A stretch of 64,000 bases of DNA from NCBI GenBank assembly GCA_038503075.1, contig JBCAML010000002.1:1426001-1490000 (forward strand), read 5' to 3'. A program made the position numbers and the translations under genes. How positions within the stretch are numbered: position 1 is the first letter of the stretch; each line of letters opens with the position of its first letter. Origin of the DNA: Gyromitra esculenta (taxonomy: Eukaryota; Ascomycota; Pezizomycetes; Pezizales; Discinaceae). Below, in pieces: positions 1-11,507 of the stretch. A model generated the notes under the pieces. The model was given only the letters and a program-made list of their open reading frames with translations. It did no database searches and was not told where the DNA came from.

Positions 1-1781
1 GAAGCTGCGTTGAGCCTGAATATGTTGAAGGGGAATTGCTCGCCTTGCTCTACAGGTAGTACTACACCAACTAGTTTTCCGTCTTTGAGCCGAAAGCGAA
101 GCTATGTGGCAAGCTCGCTAGAGTCCGATCGGACTTCAAGTGTACTCAGGATGGAGGTTACTGTGGATGAGCACACAAGTGTTACTCCAAAATTCAAGAC
201 TTTAACGGGATTTGGATCACCGATCCTAAGCCCTGTTTTGGACCGAAGTAAACGCCTAAGGTGTGCTGTGGCTGGTGGGAACATAGGGATGATGGAAGGG
301 ATATCAGTGCCGCAGAACGTGCGATAGGGTACTGCAGACTAGTGCCTTACTTCGTGTTGCAAGTCGTAGTTTTTTTTAAGGAGAGGCAAGCCATTAGTGT
401 AAAATGGTGGAAGGTTTCTAGCTAGTTGGGACTTTCAGGTTACTTATTTGGAGGTCATTTGTGTTTCTTCGTTTGTTTTTAGTTTTTAGTTTACTCTCTT
501 GTCCCTTGAGACAAAATGGTGTTGGGCCTTTTCATTCTCATCGTTGCGCTTTCCTTTCAATCCCTGTTACGTATCTGGTCGATCGTTTATTTTGCTCTAC
601 ATTTCCGCTTTGGTTTAACGAATGGATGCTCCGAGGCCCGGAGTACCATCTTGTATGTTCTCTCATACACTCACACATACATCACACAAATGCCGAAATT
701 TAGAGTTTAGGAATCATAGGCCTAGCCTCAATCGATCGATCGAACGGTCGAAATGTGCAGAACTGCGGCGGCTCAGCCGATATGACGAGCAGCGGTCGCT
801 GAGACCTTGATTACGACGAGCAGGATGAGTGAAGGAGTGGCGTGGCTCTACCGTGATTGTGAGTTTCTGGGAGGCTTGCGGTTTTTCTGATTGGATTTAG
901 GTTCGATCTTAAGTGCATGAATCTTACTTTGACTACCAATAACCATGCATTTGCTTTGCGAGTCGCAGTGTCTTATCCTATGCGGGAAGATACCTCATAT
1001 CTGCAATCACGACAGTATATACGAGACAAGTAACCAACTCGCTTCCCACTCCAGAATACGGTGTGAAACCACATTACTAGAACTTTGAGATCAAATCTCG
1101 TTGTTCCCTGCGGCTTTTGTTTGAAATTGATGCGGCAAGCCAAGGAGAGAGGTTAAGGATGGGGAATAGTAAGCATAGAATTCCCTGGAAAGAACTTTCG
1201 CTGTCGAGTGATATTTTATGACACAAAAACTATCTGTAACACACGCAAGCACAGCTGAGCGACTGCGCCATGACAGAGATATTGCTTACATCTCAGATGA
1301 TACGACTAATACATTTTACAGTTGTGGTGGAGGCGTCCAAGAACCCGGAAAGCCGGCGCCTCTGTCGTCATGTCGCCTAGTCATAAAACCAGCGAGGTGG
1401 GAGTCACCGTACGAATCAACTTGAATACTAAACAGAGGCCAGGAACTTGGCTTCAGTGCAGGAGGGGACCTCCCCTCCTTCTTCCTCTACTATTAGGTCT
1501 CGTGGATGCTTTTCTTAAGTTGTCTACTACAACAATAACTACATGCAGCTATACGTGTAGTTTGTTTTTTTTTTTTTTAGCTGCTAGTCGAAATATCAAA
1601 GGTACCGATTGAATGGAAAACAGGTGCAAGCCAAGTAGTGATTCGCAAGGCCATTCGAGCTATTGAGATAATATACCAAAATTATTATTATCCACATCAC
1701 TGTTTAGATCGCGGCGGATGTGCATGGTAAGCCCTATGAACTACACGTATGTTCTGCATATCGTGAATTACATATACATAT
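1..1781. other. gene-poor sequence, nothing recognised
   Basis: Only short reading frames without family resemblance or convincing splice structure are present on either strand. I see no RNA gene or transposon terminus here. Confidence 0.5.
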
Positions 1782-1789
1782 AGTACGTA

Positions 1790-2186
1790 CAGTGTGGTCC
1801 ACGAGGCATGGCCGCTCGAGGCATGTGTGGCTGCTCGCCTCGAGCCACTCGAGCATTCAAGTTAAATCATAAGTTGATTGTTGTTTAGACGAGCCTGTGT
1901 GTTCCAGGACCGTTACTAGGCATGATTGGTGGAAAGAAAATAGCTATAGTTTGGGGGATGTTTCTAGCGAAACAGCTTGACTTTATAATATCCTAGCTAG
2001 TGGCTCTCTTCTTTATTTTTTAATATAAACTTTTTTAGTATATATCTCAAGTTTATCGAGCCACCTCGAGCCGACTCGAGGCAGCCCCCCCATGTGCTCG
2101 AGCTGCTCGAGGCAGGCCTTCAAATGTACGAGCGGCCTCGAGGCATACCCATCCGCTCGCCTCGAGGCGCCTCGTGGACCACACTG
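1790..2186. mobile_element. hAT-type non-autonomous element (MITE), 397 bp
   Basis: Perfect 18-bp terminal inverted repeats begin CAGTGTGGTCCACGAGGC at 1790 and end with its complement at 2186. The element is flanked on both sides by the identical 8-bp sequence AGTACGTA (1782-1789 and 2187-2194). An 8-bp target duplication with short inverted termini is the signature of hAT transposons. The subterminal regions carry many copies of a CTCGAG-centred motif, in the arrangement of transposase-binding repeats. No transposase frame lies inside, so it must have been mobilised in trans. The intact termini and target duplication suggest fairly recent insertion. Confidence 0.88.
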
Positions 2187-2194
2187 AGTACGTA

Positions 2195-4535
2195 TATATA
2201 TATATAAACTTAGCAGGTGATGAGGTATCTACTATAATCCATAATCAAACAACGCAAAATCCTCACGAATTTGTTCTAAAGCCCAATAGGTTCCTGGAAA
2301 AAAGGGCGACAAAAGACAGGTGGATACAGCACAAGGGTGATTGACTAAAATAGTAATCTATATGCATACGTAGGCATTATCGATTATAGATTAATATGAG
2401 CTAGATCAAGGGAAGAAAAAAAAAGCCTCGCATTAGAAATCTATACAACTACATGTAAGTAACCTTTTATCTAGCTGATGCATGCAGGCATGCGTGCACG
2501 GCACCGCAAAAAATTAATTGTTTCCAGGATCTTCTCACGACCATATGCATATTGTTCCATCACACTTCGTAATAGTTATAATGCTCAATCTATGGAAATT
2601 TCGCGTCAAAAAAAGGAAACCATCAAACCTCAAAGGCAGCCCCTTAAGCTTAGGATGGAAAAAAAAAATACACTACCATCCACAAAATTTTATCACAAAT
2701 ATGCGTGGTTACGCTCGGGAGGCTGTAGATGCGTAGGGTGTATACTCAAGTTATCTGCCTACATGTACATGTACATGTAGTTACTAATGCCGATTCCCAT
2801 TTCTTGGCGTGAAGCGTCCAAATTGTGCGCCATTGAACAATTCCAGAAGATTCTAAAAAAAGGGATCGGTACCAACTGAAATACTCAATCAGCCCAAGCC
2901 ACATACGACCAATGATTTTGCAGCCCGTCTAAGCCATTCAGAAACTTAAACACCATAACTATAAATCGCACACACAAGCCGCCGTACCCCACGGGTCTGG
3001 TGAATGGGATATATCGGTTTATCCCCGTATTCTAGGGCCCTGCTAGATATCGTACGTATGCACAGGATTGATGTATCCGTAATCAGCTTAGACCTAAAAT
3101 CAGCACGAGCAATCAGCTAAGCTCATCGTGCTTATAGGAAAATATTTTAAAACCTATAGTACTTTACCATTCGAAGTTAATTTTAAGCCCTATGAATGGC
3201 TAATAGCCAATCGAGAACTCTATTCGCCACCATAACATAAAAAACGGCCGTATCCTGCCCAGGGCCTGTGATAATCGTTGCGCCAATACATATAGTCAAT
3301 GGCCTAAAGTTTCTGTTTACTGGCTCTGCGAACATACACATACATACTCCTTTTAAATCCAGCTGCAGGCCAGACGTGGCTTGTAATGAATAAACAGAAG
3401 ATAGCGCGTATTCATATATTATCACTCGATATTTGGAATCATGAATACGCACTCGCAATCGCATTTTGTTCATTTTAGATTGTTGTTGTTGTTGTTTATT
3501 CATTAGGTACATTCAACCCGTAGGTTATGGTACTTGTTGTTCATTTTAGAACAAAGAACGCCACTAGCAAATTTCTCTAATATAGCTATTTACAACCAAA
3601 TAAAAGGCACTAGACATGAATTTAATCTCTCGCATCTAGAAAATACAGATACTGTACAGTTCCACCAGACAGAACCAGTCACCTCTAGTAAAACTATAGA
3701 GCAACTTCATCTCTGGGTTGATGCCCGGCTATCACTATAATTTGAGGCGAAACCGGCGTACCCTAAATTAAAACAGAGACCTGGCCTGGCGTCGAATCAA
3801 TACAATGTCCGATAAAATACTGGCTATACGAATTCCGGAGAGAACTCCCAGTTCAGGGGAAAGGCTTAAAAGCTGTAGAGGATACTAGCACTCCTGCGCT
3901 ACCTGGTTAAATATTTTCAGAGGTTTTCTGCAGGTGACCATACAGGAATCAGTCTTAAACGGCTAGCCATAAACTACAAACCCACACGCTTGAGTGTATA
4001 AAAACCTCGAACATGATATCTAAAGAACGATACCTAAAGAATGTATATATTATCACCGGCCCAGGGAACTTAGTAAAATTCGCACAAATCATACGTACTT
4101 TATAATGAAACTTAGATACGATACTAATCCGCAGAGTCATCGCCACCAACAACATGCTACCCACGAGAGGGTGGGTAATATAATCATAGAGATATGTTTA
4201 GCGATATATATGTGAAATATGTTGATACGATAGCTGTAGCTACTATAGGCATGGTATATTTCAGCCCGGGGAAAGCAAGTCTCTGATCAATTAAATGCAT
4301 ATGGGAAACGTACAAACCGACAATAACGTCAGACAATAGACCAGACAATGCGTAACACGACCCAACCGAATACTATCCCCACTACGGACGTCCGAACAGA
4401 TTTGATTCATTAGCCCTTAGCCCTACATGCACGCGTGCTCTCGTGCAGAAACATCCGAAGACGATTTTTGAATATCAAGTCCATACTCTGTTAAATTGAC
4501 TAACATGAATACTATTACTTACTGCACCGCCCCAC
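2195..4535. other. gene-poor sequence
   Basis: AT-rich sequence with no supported gene. It holds three overlapping TACATGTA octamers at 2760-2779 and one at 2450. A block at about 3484-3534 ((TTG)n followed by an ATTCAACCCG...TTATGGTAC motif) recurs at about 62582-62620, so part of this stretch is probably an old repeat. Confidence 0.4.
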
Positions 4536-4663
4536 TGCTCGTCTCCCAGGAGAACCGGAAAACAGGGAGGTAGTGGTTTGCATGCTGAAGTATCTGTGCG
4601 CAACACCACATACCATGCAAACCGGCCCCTTGTTTTCCTAATTCTCAACCTAGATGACAAGCA
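4536..4663. mobile_element. short hairpin MITE, family A copy 1
   Basis: Imperfect palindrome of about 128 bp. The left arm reads TGCTCGTCTCCCAGG, then GAACCGGAAAACAGGG and GGTTTGCATG. The right arm read on the other strand is TGCTTGTCATCTAGG, then GGAAAACAAGG and GGTTTGCATGG. The arms match those of the neighbouring element at 4697-4825 and the start of a third copy at the window end. No coding capacity. Exact ends and target duplication are uncertain. Confidence 0.65.
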
Positions 4664-4696
4664 TGCCTATTCATATCGCCATGCCCCGCTATATTC

Positions 4697-4825
4697 TGCT
4701 CGTTGACAAGCATACGAACCGGAAAGCATGGGGAGTGTGGCTTTGCATGCCATGGCATCGGGCACGAATTCTGTAGCATGCAAAGCCATACCCCTGTTTT
4801 CTGGTTCGTATGCCTGCTAACGAGA
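4697..4825. mobile_element. short hairpin MITE, family A copy 2
   Basis: Nearly full-length palindrome of about 129 bp. The arms share TGCTCGTT, GGCATACGAACC, the GGAAA/AACAGGGG block and TGTGGCTTTGCATGC, with a spacer of roughly 25 bp in the middle. It lies only about 33 bp from copy 1 and in an equivalent arrangement, either from tandem insertion or local duplication. Single-stranded, it would fold into one long hairpin. Confidence 0.7.
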
Positions 4826-5189
4826 CTGTATTTTGTTGCGTCACAGACCAGCATGATGGTCGCTGTGTTCCCCTTTTTCGGGATGTCTCACCCCTGTCTG
4901 ATTCAACAGATTAGTGCGCTTGCGAACCACCATCCCGTGCGCATGTAACACCGTTTGACGCACAAATCCCATGAGCCCGAGCCCGCCAATTTCCTGCTTG
5001 TCGCACTCAGTGGCCAAGGTGAAAGACAGGCGCAAAATGCTATGTGTCGACCATCACTTAGGTATTTTACCTGGGTCGGGCTTATCGGCGGGGCTACTAG
5101 TTCACGGACCTTCGACTTTCGCATGCCCATTGCTTCATTCAAACCCAGACACGCACTAGCCCCAATAACTAGCCTCATCGATTCTAATA

Positions 5190-5346
5190 CAGCATACGGC
5201 AAAAAAGATCGTGAGACGTGGGACTTGGGATTCGGGGCTGTTACTGGCTCTCCAGAGCTTTCGAGGAAGACTCTACCTAGCAGTTAGATTGGTCACAGAG
5301 CCCTGTTAGTAGGCCCTGGTCTCTCGATCTTTTTTGCCGTACGCTG
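5190..5346. mobile_element. TA-flanked MITE, family B copy 1 (Tc1/mariner-like)
   Basis: The termini are CAGCATACGGCAAAAAAGATCG at the left (first 20 bases: CAGCATACGGCAAAAAAGAT) and the complement with one mismatch at the right. They are bordered by TA on both sides (5188-5189 and 5347-5348). A TA target duplication with terminal inverted repeats is typical of Tc1/mariner superfamily elements. A diverged second copy in inverse orientation lies at 26687-26838 and shares the interior as well as the ends. No transposase is encoded. Confidence 0.8.
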
Positions 5347-5348
5347 TA

Positions 5349-8300
5349 GAGCCATTTTTTTAGGGAAACGGCCGTGCACTCTATATTACACCAGCCAATC
5401 TCTTAGTAATCTGTTAGAAGTCGCGTACCCTAAACCTTAGCTTTCACAGCAACCGTACTCGAGTGATACGCTATGAACCGATCAATCATATGCCGTCTCC
5501 GCGAAAAGGGGCGATTTACACATGGCTTTATCTGTAAATTAGCGCAACAATTCTCTGTTCACCAGCTGCTGTTAAGCGAGAAAGACCATAGGTCAATACC
5601 GCATCGTGTGTATTCGCTGAGTCGCATATATCGACTGCGACAACTACGATGCTGAAATAAACTTTTGTACTTATGTAATGAGCATTTAGCACGCAGTTCC
5701 TCAACTGGTTTCTCTCGAAATGGGCCCTGGCTTACTGAAGAACCAGGTCTTTCTTGAAAAACGCCACCCAAACTGCACGACGGGTAAGTGCAGATTTTGG
5801 CTTTGGGCCAAATTACACCAATGACTGCGTGAGGCGAACACCTCCAACTCCGGGATTAGCAATCCTCACGACCCGATACGTGGATATGGCACGTATACTT
5901 CGCCCAAAATCCTCCTGGCTGTTTGGGATTCGATGTCAGCGATAATTGTGATACTCGTAACTACATGTAGTTCTTTGCCTGTTGCAGAAGATAGCCCTCT
6001 GCCATGGCCAGAAACTAACGTACCTAATATTTCAAGACTGGCTGGATTTTCCGTCAACCAGCCGCCTGGTTAAAAAAAATCTGTTGATTTATATCGAGTC
6101 CATGGTATATCACTCGAGTCTTTTGGAAACCAAGGTGAAACCAGTTCCTGCTCGAGATATGGGACGAAGGGTACATGTATTCAAAGGGGTGCACGTGGTG
6201 GTTAAGATCGCAGCCATTTGGTGGTGGCTGGGAGCGCGTATCTTTCAGAGCCGTTATCCGTCCACTCAAAGCTTGAAACAATATGGAGTACTTCTAGAAG
6301 GTACAACACATTTACTCAGAATAGTCTCAGAGTATTTCCATTGAGTTACAACTCTGTGAAGCTGTGCACACTGTTTCGATCTACGCGGGTTCAACGTCAG
6401 CAGTTGCATCGTCAAACCCTCGAAATCGGGGGAATCGACCTTTCCTTTTTCCCCCCCCTCACCGTATCTCACCTGCCCTTGCAAATATCCATAAAGAAGC
6501 CTACGGACCTCAGAAAACTGATAGAAAAATCCCTAGAGATATATAGATTTCCGCAGAAATCTGGCTGTTGTAATTTTTCTTTCTTGTAGAATCGCTACTT
6601 TATTGGAAAGGTACTATTCTAGGCCCTTCCTCCCTTGCTTGGTTGTGTTCCGCGCAACTGGACGACAGCGCGACCGTAGCTTTTTGAGGGAGAACTGGTG
6701 ATCAATCGCTCGATGTATACAATCGGCTGGTCCATAGCCATGAATCACCAATTCCATAAGTTTCTAAATCCCGTAGGACCGCAGGAAAACCCCGCTATTT
6801 CTTTTAGCGAGGATCTCGATCTTCCGGCAAGAAATTATCTTGTTGTGGGGGGTGACAATTGTAAGAGGAGGACGCTCCCTCGTCGCAGGGCTGAAATTAA
6901 TAGTTTCTGAGCATGAATTAAGTCACTGCCTATATTTAAGACTATCCCCGATCGAAGCTGGTGAACTAAATGGTGTCTGTGCGTTGATATCACGCGAGCG
7001 ACAAAGTGCATGTTTCTTGGCCTCTTAGCGTGACTTTCCTATCCCCTGCATCATAGCTTTGCATTTAGAGGACTCTAATCCAATATTACCTTAGCGTCTT
7101 CCCCTAGATCCGCAGTAACCAACCGTACCAGGGTGTTTTTACTGTTCTTACACTCCCCCCCCAAGAAAAAAAGACTTGGGATATTACTATAAGACGGGAA
7201 TCTCAGCGATAGACGCGTTACAGCATATGGTGCTTTTATCCACAGCCGGAATTAATCGCACTAGAGTTTAGAACTACCTTTCCAAAGTGGTAGGACAGGT
7301 GGGGGGAAGGCCTAGGGAGAAGCTCCATAAAAAAAAGCGCAACACGTACGTATTAAATTTGCAAACTATTTCGAGTGATGAAGCATGATTGCACAGCCGA
7401 CTTCTTCACAAACTATGAACGATGCGTCTCCGGGTTCTTTCAGTAATCCACCTATTACTAGACTGCTGAAAGTTTGGTTCCTTGCGGAGGGAAAATTTTC
7501 TTGATGTTTCTCCTTAAATTGCCTCGCCCCAAAATCAGTCCTAAGCACTCGTATTATGGTTAGCAATTCTCGGATTTTTGTTTTTAGGGTGAGCTCCCCC
7601 GTGGGAAGCCTGGTGATGTCTTTAATTCGGTTATTGAAAGGTGGCGATTAAAATTTAGTCATACCTTGCGCAATGTGCAAATCTGATGCGATAAGAGGTC
7701 AACTTGAAATGGTAGTTTTATGGGGGTATCCGGGCTATGACCATAGCTGGGGGGGGGACAATCGGCTAAGCCATATGGGAAGAGAACCTTTACTGCTGTG
7801 TTGTATGCTGTAAAGAGTAGCCGTTGGTAGCACTAAGTATACTGATTCACCGACCTGGTGTCGCAAATTATCTCAGCCAGTTACACATCAGCAGGCCACG
7901 GGATTTTCCGTGAACACCAACGTACGTGCGACCATGACCATCGCTTAGGCCGAAAAGCTGTTTCAGCTACAATCAAAAAGCATAGAATGTTGGGGGATTT
8001 TATTCATCCCTTATCTGTCGGCCGAAAAGCTTGGGTCGCAGAAAAACTGAATAACTATCTCTTAACCATCGGCACTGACAGCTGGTACGAAGTCTCCCTT
8101 AGCTGAATCTGAAGCGCCGTATCCTGTAATTACATGTACATGTACATTATTTAACAAAAGTAGTAATACTCATTTACTTGGAAGATGTTTGTTGTACTAC
8201 ATATATATGACATACCTGCCCATGAGTCTTGCAACCGTGAATTGTGCGTGCATGCTTACCCAGAGATATATACAAACATGCTTACTTACACGTAGTTCTA

Positions 8301-10940
8301 ATTCATATGGGAACTCGGGGAAACATTCCACCAAGTACTGTACTGGGCGGTGAGAACTCCTTCATACCACACACCAGACCTGCTGGTGGAGAGCGCAATT
8401 ATTGGGATTACATGTACTTTAAAGGGCCTGAGGAGAGGAATTAAACAAAGAGCTCGAATAAAGGGTAACACCTTCGCATGCGCAGTATCGAAGTCTTACC
8501 TCAAGAGTTTCGATCCAGACAGCAAGCGAAATCAGCTCGCACAGAGATTTGGTGTTGTCTTGCTTACATGGAATTTTTAAAGTAGCTCCAAAGTTCTCAC
8601 GACCTTGGCTTTGTGCACATTTTGTTTTTTTGAGCGCCCGCCTCTTTTTTTCGAGGGGTTGTTGGTTCTGGAAACATAAGAAAGAAGTTTACAATTGATA
8701 AATGGTTTCTACCCAAGTTTCCAACTCTTCCGAAACAAAGAAATCTACTGGTCACTTATTTACATATGCATGTGCTAATCTTGGAGCTTGCGCGCTTATC
8801 CACTCCTAGTGCTTGCAGTAGCAAGGTATCGGTAGAGAGACGAAGGCAGGAAACAAATAAGAACAAAACAACGAAGCGATGTGAGGTGAATCTTTACCCA
8901 TAGGTCTAGATCTGGCGCCTCTAATCAAGGCGTCTCGATAAATCTAGGGTGAGCTGGATCACCACCAGGATTATCTTCAAGGACACAGGCAGAGTTTTTT
9001 TTCTAACCCCAGCCCGAGCCCCACCAAATTTTTACCTGCTCTTCCAAACCTGATACCTTGTGTATCACGATGACCGAGAATTGGGATATCAATTCAGCTT
9101 CGTACAAGCCTTTTAGTTGAGGTACTTACCAATCTACGGACTTTAGGTTCTGCTCTGACTCAGCGAGGCCTGCTCGTCCTATTGCAATTGGCTTCTATTG
9201 CGCTCGGAGTCGACACCGCGCTAATGTATAAACATTTCTTCGAACACATGCGGGATTTCGACCGTAGATTTTTTTAATTTCACCACTATCTCCCAACTTC
9301 CCCTCAGGATCCTCTTGGTAGTTGCGCACAAGCCAACCAGAGAGGTTTCAGCTCAGATGTGAGACTTTCTCAACTGGCGGTTATCCGCTCAATCGCAAGG
9401 CTAACCGCATGTGTCTTAGGGCAACGTACTTTAGGTGTGGAGTTGGCAAAAGATACCGAGGTGCATGGCGTCTGCAAGTCAACCTTTCCGCGTGGCCTTT
9501 CCCTGATCTCCAAGAAATCATTGCCTCCGCGGGGAGATCTAGATTTTGGACCACGTTTCGCCAACTAGGTACATGTGCTTGTTCACCGCTTAGAAAAAAC
9601 CACACATGCTCTAGCAAATGGCTGCGCTGCTCAATGCTCTGTCGACTTCAGCTTGATGATCTTCACTTGATCCGAATGGCACGCGCCTTTCTCAGAATCA
9701 GCACTGAACAACGTCTATCGGTGCTCAGTTTAACCATAGCATTGGGACCATCGGCCCCGCAATATGCGTTGGTGATCTAGACCGGCGGCTGGGCCCCCGA
9801 GACAACTAGAAAAGTTTTTCCCAGGAAGAACAAACGAACGAATCAAAGACAACAAACTACTGGTCGGATAACAGTTTTCCCGATTGCAACGGTCACGTGC
9901 AGATTTAAAAATGGATATTACCGTCAAAGTGTGCTCATGCCAGAACTGGACCAATCGCGCTGGAAAATGTAGGGCAAAAATGGTATCTAGGAGACATACA
10001 CTTTAAATAATAACATTAGCATTTATGCGATATGGTCTCCGTCGGCATACTTAAAGACCGACATCTAGGAATTTGCCACACGGTTAGGTCTGCCTACTTT
10101 AGCCAAACATCGTAAAATTTTCTTCTCGACGTTAGTACCGTATTCCATGCAAAGCTCGCATCAAAAGATATATCATATGAGCTTGTAATCATCACAAAGA
10201 TGTCATGTTTCACCATCTTCTCCTTGCCGAATTGCTTTACTCAAGTACGTAGCGCATACATGTATCTCCACCTTTCGCCATGTTTCTGAATGTGGTTAAT
10301 GAGATGCTCTTTAACTGTCTATGTCAGGTGCGGGTGCATATATACGTATGTATACTCGAGGCCCAAGATACCTACATGCCCAAGATGCAATGGATGGCTT
10401 TACATATGCTACAGCCTATGGTGTTTTAATGCTAGTCTTAATTGCAGGTCGGAGTAAATGCCGGAATGATGGATAGCATCGTGCTCAACAATCGTAATAT
10501 CTCGGCCCGAGGTGTATAAGATAATTGAAGTTCTTAATAGCCCCCTAATTCAATTGCCTAATAACATTAGGTAGCCTAAAAGAGATTATTAGTGCTTGGT
10601 GAAGGATCAACTTGTAGAGATCACTGATCTACGGATACAGATTTTGTGCCTGTTACCTAAGGGTTGGAATGGCGGTAACCACCGAATAGTCGGAACCCAA
10701 CGCCCACCCAGAGCATGCATCTCCCCCGTATTCTACATTGGCAGAAATCCATCCGTCGAGGCCACGTGGGGTGGCATTGATAGCCTTAAAGCTTCGGTGT
10801 AGTTTAATTCAGCCCTCGCCTACCGACAGAGACTGTACATAAGCGACTAAAGCTAAGATACCCACGAATACATGTGACTTCGACATTTGCTGATTCGCGT
10901 CCAATTGCCGCCGTTTCGCAAGAGTGCTCCAAGTGGGGCA
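5349..10940. other. gene-poor sequence
   Basis: About 5.6 kb with no gene I can support. Frames of up to about 150 codons exist (for example 9322-9780 plus), but they start at non-ATG codons or overlap open frames on the other strand, and show no family resemblance. TACATGTA octamers occur at 5962, 6172, 8131, 8137, 8409 and 10257. Confidence 0.4.
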
Positions 10941-11461
10941 TTAATTATTGAAGCGATGTGGCCTGACATTGGGGCCCACTCGCGTTTCACGCATGTACCT
11001 GAAAGATAAAAAAAATAAAAAAAACAACTGATGAAGATGTTCATAGAGGAGGATTGGCCGTGGCACTTCAGCTTTCCGGAAAAATGGAAACCCTACGCAT
11101 GGTGTATTTGGAATACTTGGCTGGGTGGATGGCCTGCAAGCCGAAGCTCTGCTAGGATGCCATTATCATCTTCTAATATAGCAATGTTTTTGGTTCGTAG
11201 GATGGGCGAGGAATATGTTCTAAGTTCAATAAAAATTTCATCCTCTCTTAGCTGTCTCGTTTGTGTGTGGCCACAGAAACATATCATATTTGAGCCAGTG
11301 GCAGACAGTGGTAAACTCGAAGAGGTCTTCAAAATCTCTACGTGGGAAGGTACACTCGGGCAAGGATGTGAGCCGCAGTGACGGGATTGGTGGCTTGAGA
11401 TGGGCTGTCGCAATCCCTCGATTTGAACCGCCTTCAATCGGGAAGAGAGATGCTCTGTCAT
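10941..11461 (-). CDS. putative 3' end of an unrecognised spliced gene
   Basis: I do not recognise this protein. Read on the minus strand, an open frame from about 11461 to 11097 has protein-like composition, including the stretches LREDEIFIELRTYSSPIL and NIAILEDDNGILAELRLAG. A GTAGGG donor follows at 11096. A pyrimidine-rich acceptor ends at 10999. Joining them (98-nt intron, phase 2) continues the frame for 18 residues rich in Arg, Asn and Pro to a TAA at 10941. The 5' part is not resolved: a competing frame (11507-11238) could form an upstream exon. There is no recognisable domain, and no neighbour within 3 kb explains it. It could be a real orphan gene, a decayed relic or a chance frame. 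Confidence 0.3.
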
Positions 11462-11507
11462 GGATTTGCCGAAGATTTTGGAGTGTGCATGCTAGACTGG
11501 GGGGCAC

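Noticed and set aside
4903..5202. 99-codon minus-strand frame between MITE copies
   Set aside because: Overlaps the family B element and an equally long frame on the other strand; no family match.
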